DNA from: Actinobacillus equuli
GTDB taxonomy: Bacteria; Pseudomonadota; Gammaproteobacteria; Enterobacterales; Pasteurellaceae
DNA length: 64,000 bases
Direction of reading: 5' to 3'
Assembly (NCBI RefSeq): GCF_900636745.1
Contig: NZ_LR134310.1
Span: 744,001 to 808,000 of the forward strand
The notes under the pieces are model-generated. The model searched no databases and was not told the DNA's origin. It worked only from the letters and a program-made list of their open reading frames with translations. Below, piece by piece: positions 57,741-64,000 of this stretch; position 1 is the stretch's first letter, and the number at the start of each line of letters is the position of its first letter. The position numbers and the translations under genes were made by a program.

Positions 57741-59320
57741 TTAATATGCTCTTTATGTTCAATAAATAAAAACGGCAATAAGGTAAATAACATCAATACT
57801 AAAGCGGTGACCGCCGCATCTTCGGTTCGATAGCTGCCTAGCTGTTGGTATAATAAATAAGGCAGAGAACTAAAATCCGGACTGCCAAAAAATGCAATCA
57901 CCGCAAAGCTGCCTAGACTGGAAGACATTGCAAAAGCAAAGGCACTGATAAGCGGTCGAATTAAGTAATCTTTTTCCACTATCCACCAACGGCGAAATCC
58001 GGTTAAACCAAGGCTGCGGGCTAATTTATCTTGTGCGGTAAACGAATGCCACATGGCGGCAAATATCAGCCGATAAATATAAGGTAATAGAATTACACCG
58101 TTACACACCCCGACTAACCATAATAATTGCGTGCTGCTTAATTCCACATCAATTAATAATACAAATAATCCTACCGCTAATAAAAATACTGGAAAAATCA
58201 ACGGATAAGTTGCCACACTGTTTAATAATCCGTATTGCCATTTTTTATTTGCAAAAGCTAATTTTCGTGTTTCTAAAGCTAATAAATACGCTAACATTAA
58301 CACTACGCTCGAAGCGATTAGGCTTAATAAGAAAGAAAACCAAGCCGCTTGCCATAAGCTTGGATTGAGTAAACGCTCACCAAAATCAGAAACGGATATT
58401 CCCGCCCATAAGATAGTGACAAGCGGTAGAATAATTGCAAAACTTTGCAAGAATATTACCGCTTGTAAACCGAACTTTCGCCAGCCTAAAGGCTTAGGCT
58501 TCCATAATTCCACTGATAACGGTACTTTTTGAGTCTGTTTAAACGCAACCTTTGCCGTCATATCTATTAATAATTGCAACAAAAGACCAATCGCTAATTG
58601 CAGCATAATCAGCATAGTGGCTTTTGCAAAATCAAATTCAAAAGTGACCGCTTGATAAATCGCAACTTCTAAGGTGCTGTATTTAGGGCTTCCGCCTAAA
58701 ATAAGCACGATAGGGAAACTGGTAAAACAGATCAGAAATACATTAGCAAAGACATAAGGCAAAATACTTTTTAAAGTAGGAAATTCAACGACACGAAAAT
58801 AACTCCACCCTTGCAAATTCAATTGTGCCGCTAAACGATGCTGTCCACTTGGAATCAGATTTATTCCTTCCAAACAATATTTCATCACAAAAGGAATATT
58901 AAAAAATAAATGGGCAAGTAAAATACCATGCAAACCGTAAAGCTTTAGTTCCCACTTTATCTCTAAAAATTGAAGAAAATGAGCAAATGCTCCCGAATTG
59001 CCCCAGAACCCGATAATAGCAAAAATAACAACCAGCGAAGGCAACGCCCAAACAAAAGAAATGATTTTATAAAGAACGGATTTCCCGAGGAAATCTAAAT
59101 AAAAAAAGGCACGTGCTAATAAAACACCGAATAAAGTAGAAAATAATGCGGATAAACCGGCTTGCAACACACTATATTTTAAGATCGGCAACATTTCTGA
59201 AAATTGCCAAACCGTTTCCCCCTGTTGATGTCCGACCAATGCAAACAAACTAAAAATATAAATAGCGACAATGGTAATATATATTAACCATGCGGGGAAT
59301 TTTGATACAGAATGAAACAT
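57737..59320 (-). CDS. thiP: Thiamine ABC importer permease ThiP
   Basis: A 527-residue inner-membrane permease formed of two fused halves, about twelve helices. The two EAA-type loops are GQHRLAAQLNLQGWSYFRVVEFPTLKSILP and AQDKLARSLGLTGFRRWWIVEKDYLIRPL. YGLHGILLAHLFFNIPF and QQLGSYRTEDAAVTALVLML match E. coli ThiP. The usual first gene, thiB, is missing: upstream is the divergent ptsH. No TPP riboswitch is apparent in the 277-base gap; a PurR-like box lies 58 bases upstream. Confidence 0.94.
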   Translation of the reverse strand: MFHSVSKFPAWLIYITIVAIYIFSLFALVGHQQGETVWQFSEMLPILKYSVLQAGLSALFSTLFGVLLARAFFYLDFLGKSVLYKIISFVWALPSLVVIFAIIGFWGNSGAFAHFLQFLEIKWELKLYGLHGILLAHLFFNIPFVMKYCLEGINLIPSGQHRLAAQLNLQGWSYFRVVEFPTLKSILPYVFANVFLICFTSFPIVLILGGSPKYSTLEVAIYQAVTFEFDFAKATMLIMLQLAIGLLLQLLIDMTAKVAFKQTQKVPLSVELWKPKPLGWRKFGLQAVIFLQSFAIILPLVTILWAGISVSDFGERLLNPSLWQAAWFSFLLSLIASSVVLMLAYLLALETRKLAFANKKWQYGLLNSVATYPLIFPVFLLAVGLFVLLIDVELSSTQLLWLVGVCNGVILLPYIYRLIFAAMWHSFTAQDKLARSLGLTGFRRWWIVEKDYLIRPLISAFAFAMSSSLGSFAVIAFFGSPDFSSLPYLLYQQLGSYRTEDAAVTALVLMLFTLLPFLFIEHKEHIK

Positions 59321-59377
59321 TATTTCCTCAATAATAAAATTAATCGATTTATTTTAACATTTTTTTAAACTATTTTT

Positions 59378-59393
59378 ACGCAAACGTTTGGTT
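59378..59393. promoter_or_regulatory. PurR-like operator in the thiP-ptsH gap
   Basis: ACGCAAACGTTTGGTT matches the enterobacterial PurR consensus (ACGCAAACGTTTGCGT) in all but the last few bases. It shares GCAAACGTTTG with the arcB operator at 52974-52987. Confidence 0.5.
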
Positions 59394-59597
59394 ATATTTT
59401 GTCATCTAAAAATTGATATGAGGCAAAGTTAACTCATTTTGGTTAATAAATACGCTAATATTCGACTTTTATCAAAAGTTTTTCTGGTTTTAAGCGTGTT
59501 TTTAGATCTTTTTTGTAGTAAAGTTAGCACAAATAGTAATAGGTTTGATTACCAAAACAGATTTTTTTCACTTTTAAAATTCAAGAGGAATTTTCTT

Positions 59598-59855
59598 ATG
59601 TACTCAAAAGACGTTGTTATTACTGCACCTAACGGTTTACACACTCGCCCTGCAGCTGAGTTTGTAAAAGCAGCTAAAGGTTTCGCTTCAGACATTACCG
59701 TAACTTCTGGCGGTAAAAGTTCAAGCGCAAAAAGTTTATTCAAACTTCAAACTTTAGGTTTAACTCAAGGTACAACAATCACTATTTCTGCGGAAGGTGA
59801 AGACGAGCAAAAAGCGGTAGACTTCTTAGTAGATTTAATCCCTACTTTAGAATAA
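59598..59855 (+). CDS. ptsH: Phosphocarrier protein HPr
   Basis: Relays phosphate from enzyme I to the sugar-specific EIIA proteins. 85 residues; phosphorylation site His15 in [14 protein letters not shown], and Ser46-region [18 protein letters not shown]. The ATG follows AAGAGGAATTTTCTT; upstream in-frame codons are not conserved. ptsI follows after a 123-base gap holding a strong stem-loop, which may raise HPr relative to enzyme I. Confidence 0.98.
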   Translation: MYSKDVVITAPNGLHTRPAAEFVKAAKGFASDITVTSGGKSSSAKSLFKLQTLGLTQGTTITISAEGEDEQKAVDFLVDLIPTLE

Positions 59856-59880
59856 GTATTTTTTAGCTCCCATTTACAAG

Positions 59881-59929
59881 ACAACCCTATCCTACTCTGC
59901 TAAATAAAGAAGCGGAGTAATAGGGTTGT
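59881..59929 (+). terminator. Strong stem-loop between ptsH and ptsI
   Basis: ACAACCCTAT / ATAGGGTTGT (10 pairs) continues, after a CC bulge, into TACTCTGC / GCGGAGTA (8 pairs with one T-G), loop TAAATAAAGAA. The T run after it is short, so partial termination or mRNA stabilisation is likely. Confidence 0.65.
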
Positions 59930-59978
59930 ATTATGCTATCTAAGCATTACTGAATCACTTTTAAAACAAGGACAGACT

Positions 59979-61700
59979 ATGATTACAGGTATCGCAGCTT
60001 CTCCAGGCGTTGTGTTTGGCAAAGCACTCGTATTAAAAGAAGAGCCAATCGTACTCAATACTCAGAAAATCACAGCAGATCAAATCGAAGCTGAAAAAGC
60101 GAAGTTTTTTGCTGGTCGTGAAAAAGCAGCGGCGCAATTAACAGCGATTAAAGAGAAAGCTAGACGCACCCTTGGTGAAGAAAAAGAAGCTATCTTTGAA
60201 GGTCACTTAATGATCTTAGAAGATGAAGAGCTTGAAGAAGAAATTTTAGGCTATATTGCTGATAACCTTGTAACTGCAGATGTTGCTACAAGTAAAGTGA
60301 TTGATATGCAAGCTTCTATGCTTGCAGAAATTGATGATGAATACTTAAAAGAACGTGCTGGCGATATCCGCGATATCGGTAACCGTCTATTACGTAACAT
60401 TCTTGGTATGCACATCATCGATTTAGGTGATATTCAAGAAGAAGTTATTTTAGTTGCTTATGACTTAACACCTTCTGAAACGGCACAATTAAACTTAGAT
60501 AAAGTATTAGGCTTTATTACCGATATTGGCGGCCGTACATCTCACACTTCAATTATGGCTCGTTCATTAGAGCTTCCTGCTATCGTTGGTACAAATGATA
60601 TTACCGCACGTGTTAAAACCGGCGATACATTAATTTTAGATGCGGTAAATAACCAAATTCACATTAATCCTTCAGACGCAGAAATCGCAGAATTCAAAGC
60701 GGTTCAAGAACGTGTAGCGGCAGAGAAAGCGGAACTTGCGAAATTAAAAGAATTACCGGCGGAAACCTTAGACGGTCACCGTATCGAAGTTGCAGGTAAC
60801 ATCGGTACAATCCGTGATGTTGACGGTGTATTACGTAATGGTGGTGAGTCTGTCGGTTTATATCGTACTGAATTCTTATTTATGGATCGTAGCGAATTAC
60901 CGGGCGAAGAAGAACAATTCCAAGCATATAAAGAAATTGTTGAAGCGATGGGCGGTAAACAAGTGGTATTACGTACCATGGATATCGGTGGCGACAAAGA
61001 ATTACCGTACCTAAACTTACCGAAAGAAATGAACCCGTTCTTAGGTTGGCGTGCGGTGCGTATCGGTTTAACACGTCGTGAAATCTTAGATACGCAATTA
61101 CGTGCGGTATTACGTGCATCGGCATTCGGTAAATTAGCGGTAATGTTCCCGATGATTATCTCTGTTGAAGAAATTCGTGAATTAAAAGCAATCGTTGCGG
61201 AATTAAAAGAACAGCTCCGTGCGGAAGGCAAAGCATTCGATGAAAACCTTCAATTAGGTATCATGGTTGAAACTCCGTCAGCGGCGGTAAATGCTCGTCA
61301 TCTTGCGAAAGAAGCGGACTTCTTCAGTATCGGTACTAACGACTTAACTCAATATACTTTAGCGGTTGACCGTGGTAATGAAATCATTGCACACCTTTAC
61401 AACCCATTAAGTCCATCAGTATTGAACTTAATCAAACAAGTGATTGATGCGTCACACGCTGAAGGTAAATGGACTGGTATGTGCGGTGAGCTAGCCGGTG
61501 ATGTTCGTGCAACGGCATTATTACTTGGTATGGGCTTAGACGAGTTTAGTATGAGTGCAATTTCTGTACCTCACGTGAAAAAACTTGCTCGCTCAATCAA
61601 CTATGCTGATGCAAAAGCGCTTGCGGATGAGGCATTAGCACAACCGACAGCAGCTGACATTGAAAAATTAGTTAACGATTTTTACGCTAAACTGAACTAA
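59979..61700 (+). CDS. ptsI: PTS enzyme I
   Basis: Starts the phosphotransfer chain with phosphoenolpyruvate. The 573 residues match the family. Phosphorylated His189 is in [51 protein letters not shown] and GMCGELAGD are PEP-binding blocks. The ATG follows AAGGACAGACT. A hairpin separates it from crr. Confidence 0.98.
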   Translation: MITGIAASPGVVFGKALVLKEEPIVLNTQKITADQIEAEKAKFFAGREKAAAQLTAIKEKARRTLGEEKEAIFEGHLMILEDEELEEEILGYIADNLVTADVATSKVIDMQASMLAEIDDEYLKERAGDIRDIGNRLLRNILGMHIIDLGDIQEEVILVAYDLTPSETAQLNLDKVLGFITDIGGRTSHTSIMARSLELPAIVGTNDITARVKTGDTLILDAVNNQIHINPSDAEIAEFKAVQERVAAEKAELAKLKELPAETLDGHRIEVAGNIGTIRDVDGVLRNGGESVGLYRTEFLFMDRSELPGEEEQFQAYKEIVEAMGGKQVVLRTMDIGGDKELPYLNLPKEMNPFLGWRAVRIGLTRREILDTQLRAVLRASAFGKLAVMFPMIISVEEIRELKAIVAELKEQLRAEGKAFDENLQLGIMVETPSAAVNARHLAKEADFFSIGTNDLTQYTLAVDRGNEIIAHLYNPLSPSVLNLIKQVIDASHAEGKWTGMCGELAGDVRATALLLGMGLDEFSMSAISVPHVKKLARSINYADAKALADEALAQPTAADIEKLVNDFYAKLN

Positions 61701-61727
61701 TTTTCAATAAATAGCATACAAAGACAG

Positions 61728-61760
61728 AATTCTCGTATAGAATGTACGGGAATTTTGTTT
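61728..61760 (+). terminator. Hairpin between ptsI and crr
   Basis: AATTCTCGTA (61728-61737) and TACGGGAATT (61745-61754), 10 pairs with one T-G, followed by TTGTTT. Confidence 0.65.
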
Positions 61761-61784
61761 ATTATTTAAATAACGGAGATTTCT

Positions 61785-62285
61785 ATGGGCTTTTTCGACA
61801 AATTATTTGGCTCAAAACAAGCAGCGGCAAAAGAGGTTAAAGTTTATGCGCCTCTTTCAGGTGAAATCGTAAACATCGAAGATGTACCAGATGTTGTTTT
61901 CTCTGAAAAAATCGTTGGTGACGGTGTTGCAATTCGTCCAAACGGTGACACAATCGTTGCGCCAGTAAACGGTACTATCGGTAAAATTTTCGAAACAAAC
62001 CACGCATTCTCAATTGAATCTGATGAAGGTGTTGAATTATTCGTTCACTTCGGTATTGATACGGTTGAATTAAAAGGTGAAGGTTTTACCCGTGTAGCTC
62101 AAGAAGGCCAATCAGTAAAAGCTGGTGACCCGATTATTAAATTCGATTTAGAATTACTTGAAAGCAAAGCAAAATCAGTATTAACACCGGTTGTTATTTC
62201 TAATATGGATGAAATTAGTAACCTAGACAAAAAAGTCGGTCAAGTTGTTGCTGGTGAAAGCGTTGTATTAACATTAACTAAATAA
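61785..62285 (+). CDS. crr: Glucose-type PTS EIIA (Crr)
   Basis: Carries phosphate from HPr to EIIBC permeases and controls adenylate cyclase and inducer exclusion. 166 residues. The two active-site His are H73 in [11 protein letters not shown] and H88 in [19 protein letters not shown]. The N-terminal [11 protein letters not shown] helix is the membrane-contacting segment. The ATG follows ACGGAGATTTCT. It can serve the sucrose-type EIIBC in this window, which lacks an EIIA domain. Confidence 0.98.
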   Translation: MGFFDKLFGSKQAAAKEVKVYAPLSGEIVNIEDVPDVVFSEKIVGDGVAIRPNGDTIVAPVNGTIGKIFETNHAFSIESDEGVELFVHFGIDTVELKGEGFTRVAQEGQSVKAGDPIIKFDLELLESKAKSVLTPVVISNMDEISNLDKKVGQVVAGESVVLTLTK

Positions 62286-62307
62286 TTGATTTAGTTGAAT
62301 AAATCAC

Positions 62308-62338
62308 TGCCACGATAGTAAAATATCGTGGCATTTTT
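62308..62338 (+). terminator. Terminator of the pts operon
   Basis: TGCCACGATA and TATCGTGGCA, 10 perfect pairs with a 6-base loop, followed by TTTTTA. Confidence 0.9.
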
Positions 62339-62404
62339 ATTGGTCTAATTTTATTTAGTTATAGCGAAAAAATAATCAAACGGGTAAAATGGACATAAGT
62401 TTTT

Positions 62405-62438
62405 GCGTAAAGGGAATTTCTCTTTACGCTTTTATTTT
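62405..62438 (+). terminator. Second hairpin with T run, upstream of miaB
   Basis: GCGTAAAGGG and TCTCTTTACGC form about 11 pairs (one G-T), followed by TTTTATTTT, ending 40 bases before miaB. It may be a backup terminator or a miaB leader attenuator. Confidence 0.65.
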
Positions 62439-62473
62439 CTACTTATTAATAACTTATTATTTTTTGAGAAATT

Positions 62474-63901
62474 ATGGCGAAATTACATATTACAACTTGG
62501 GGCTGCCAAATGAATGAGTACGACTCATCAAAAATGGCGGATCTTCTAAATTCTACTCACGGATTAGAACTGACCGATAAACCGGAAGAAGCGGACGTTT
62601 TATTACTTAATACCTGCTCAATTCGTGAAAAAGCACAAGAAAAAGTATTCTCGCAACTTGGTCGCTGGAAAAACTGGAAAAAAGATAAACCGAATCTGAT
62701 TATTGGTGTTGGTGGTTGCGTGGCTTCACAGGAAGGCGAACACATTCGTGAACGTGCGCCATTTGTTGATATCGTATTCGGTCCACAAACTTTGCACCGT
62801 TTACCGGAAATGATCAACAAAATCCGTGGAGGAGACCGAGCGATCGTTGATATTTCTTTCCCGGAAATTGAAAAATTTGACCGCTTACCGGAACCTCGTG
62901 CTGAAGGCCCAACCGCTTTCGTTTCAATTATGGAAGGTTGTAATAAATACTGCTCATTCTGCGTAGTACCTTACACACGTGGTGAAGAAGTTTCTCGTCC
63001 GGTGGATGACGTATTATTTGAAATCGCACAATTAGCGGAACAAGGCGTACGCGAAGTGAACTTACTTGGTCAAAACGTAAATGCTTACCGTGGTGAAACC
63101 TTTGACGGCGGCATCTGCACATTTGCCGAATTGCTTCGTTTAGTCGCTGCGATTGACGGTATCGACCGTGTACGCTATACCACTAGCCACCCGATTGAAT
63201 TTACCGATGACATCATTGAAGTTTATCGTGACACACCTGAATTAGTGAGCTTCTTACACTTACCGATTCAAAGCGGTGCGGATCGTGTATTAACCATGAT
63301 GAAACGTAATCATACGGCATTAGAATATAAAGCGATCATTCGTAAATTACGTGAAGTTCGTCCGAATATTCAGATCAGTTCAGACTTTATCGTTGGCTTC
63401 CCGGGTGAAACGGCGGAAGACTTCGAACAAACGATGAAAGTGATCGAACAAGTAAACTTTGATATGAGCTTCAGCTTTATCTACTCTGCTCGCCCGGGTA
63501 CACCGGCAGCTGACTTACCGGATGATATTTCGGAAGAAGAGAAAAAAGAACGTTTAGCGCGTTTACAACAACGTATCAATCACCAAGCTATGCAATTCAG
63601 CCGTGCAATGTTAGGCACGGAACAACGTGTATTGGTGGAAGGTCCGTCTAAAAAAGACATTATGGAATTGACCGGTCGTACCGAAAACAACCGTATCGTT
63701 AACTTCCAAGGCACACCGGATATGATTGGTAAATTTGTAGATATTAAAATCACCGATGTTTATACCAACTCATTACGCGGCGATGTGGTTCGTACCGAAG
63801 ACGAAATGGGCTTACGTGTCGTAGAATCTGCGGCAAGTGTGATTGCTCGTACTCGTAAAGAAGATGAACTGGGTGTCGGCAAATATGTCGTAAATCTGTA
63901 A
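62474..63901 (+). CDS. miaB: tRNA-2-methylthio-N6-dimethylallyladenosine synthase
   Basis: Radical-SAM methylthiotransferase acting on i6A37 of tRNA. The 475 residues have three N-terminal cluster ligands C11 ([12 protein letters not shown]), C48 ([10 protein letters not shown]) and C82 (VGGCVAS), and the radical-SAM CNKYCSFC motif (C156, C160, C163). The C-terminal TRAM domain follows [10 protein letters not shown]. The ATG is preceded by TTGAGAAATT. It is a single gene between terminators. Confidence 0.97.
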   Translation: MAKLHITTWGCQMNEYDSSKMADLLNSTHGLELTDKPEEADVLLLNTCSIREKAQEKVFSQLGRWKNWKKDKPNLIIGVGGCVASQEGEHIRERAPFVDIVFGPQTLHRLPEMINKIRGGDRAIVDISFPEIEKFDRLPEPRAEGPTAFVSIMEGCNKYCSFCVVPYTRGEEVSRPVDDVLFEIAQLAEQGVREVNLLGQNVNAYRGETFDGGICTFAELLRLVAAIDGIDRVRYTTSHPIEFTDDIIEVYRDTPELVSFLHLPIQSGADRVLTMMKRNHTALEYKAIIRKLREVRPNIQISSDFIVGFPGETAEDFEQTMKVIEQVNFDMSFSFIYSARPGTPAADLPDDISEEEKKERLARLQQRINHQAMQFSRAMLGTEQRVLVEGPSKKDIMELTGRTENNRIVNFQGTPDMIGKFVDIKITDVYTNSLRGDVVRTEDEMGLRVVESAASVIARTRKEDELGVGKYVVNL

Positions 63902-63914
63902 AAGATTAGATAAA

Positions 63915-63945
63915 AAAACTCAGCCTTATGGCTGAGTTTTTTTAT
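63915..63945 (+). terminator. Terminator of miaB
   Basis: AAAACTCAGCC-TTAT-GGCTGAGTTTT, 11 perfect pairs, followed by TTTAT. Confidence 0.92.
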
Positions 63946-64000
63946 GTACAAACATTGGATCTAGCTATAACAAGCGGTCAAATTTAGTCTATTTTTTGCA

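Overview
This window is ordinary chromosome from a member of the Pasteurellaceae, most likely Actinobacillus pleuropneumoniae or a close relative. The main sign is the dense scatter of the 9-base uptake signal ACAAGCGGT / ACCGCTTGT, the variant used by the pleuropneumoniae branch rather than the Haemophilus influenzae type. It often occurs as inverted pairs between genes, where it doubles as a transcription terminator. Gene order (complete dcw cluster ending in lpxC, argS next to yecM, ptsH-ptsI-crr), protein similarity to gamma-proteobacterial families recalled from memory, and a moderately AT-rich composition agree. No tRNA, rRNA, prophage, insertion sequence or CRISPR array was seen.

Layout: 1-1150 kdsC and an outer-membrane barrel protein; 1227-1943 arcA; 2143-4121 a phosphoesterase translationally coupled to nadR; 4416-8254 ribF and ileS; 8401-10585 pssA and rlmB; 10690-18370 housekeeping genes (obgE, argS/yecM, two lipoproteins, a methyltransferase-like membrane protein, ychF, pth); 18475-19501 two tandem DUF805 membrane proteins; 19699-21279 prfC; 21391-24201 a trimeric autotransporter adhesin; 24508-29308 a four-gene peptide/nickel-type ABC importer with a fused double ATPase; 29438-31111 recN with a LexA box; 31276-49917 the full dcw cluster on the minus strand (mraZ-rsmH-ftsL-ftsI-murE-murF-mraY-murD-ftsW-murG-murC-ddl-ftsQ-ftsA-ftsZ-lpxC), headed by MraZ boxes; 50146-51480 dcuB; 51838-52786 aphA and a 57-residue GhoT/OrtT-like protein; 53071-55245 arcB-arcC behind an elaborate control region; 55496-56917 a sucrose-type PTS permease; 57090-59320 thiPQ without thiB; 59598-62285 ptsH-ptsI-crr; 62474-63901 miaB.

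The genes are mostly core functions: cell-wall precursor synthesis and division, lipid A (kdsC, lpxC), phospholipid, translation, NAD and flavin cofactors, and sugar phosphotransfer. The lifestyle-specific parts are the adhesin, the ABC importer, anaerobic dicarboxylate exchange (dcuB with arcA), ornithine/carbamoyl-phosphate catabolism (arcBC) and NAD precursor salvage (nadR).

The most unusual material is between genes. At least five families of short hairpin repeats occur. Two 108-base arrays of four successive hairpins (ileS-pssA and murF-murE) keep the same order and spacing while several stem sequences differ but remain paired. An inverted pair of elements near obgE/argS keeps an 11-base loop while the stem changes with compensating bases. 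Other points worth a second look are a near-perfect palindrome over the likely nadR promoter, a LacI-family operator between the -35 and -10 of the arcB promoter together with paired ArgR-like boxes and a 62-codon leader frame, a hairpin attenuator candidate after the ABC binding-protein gene, a paired uptake-signal repeat that now encodes the linker of the fused ATPase, and an insertion of about 90 residues in FtsI.
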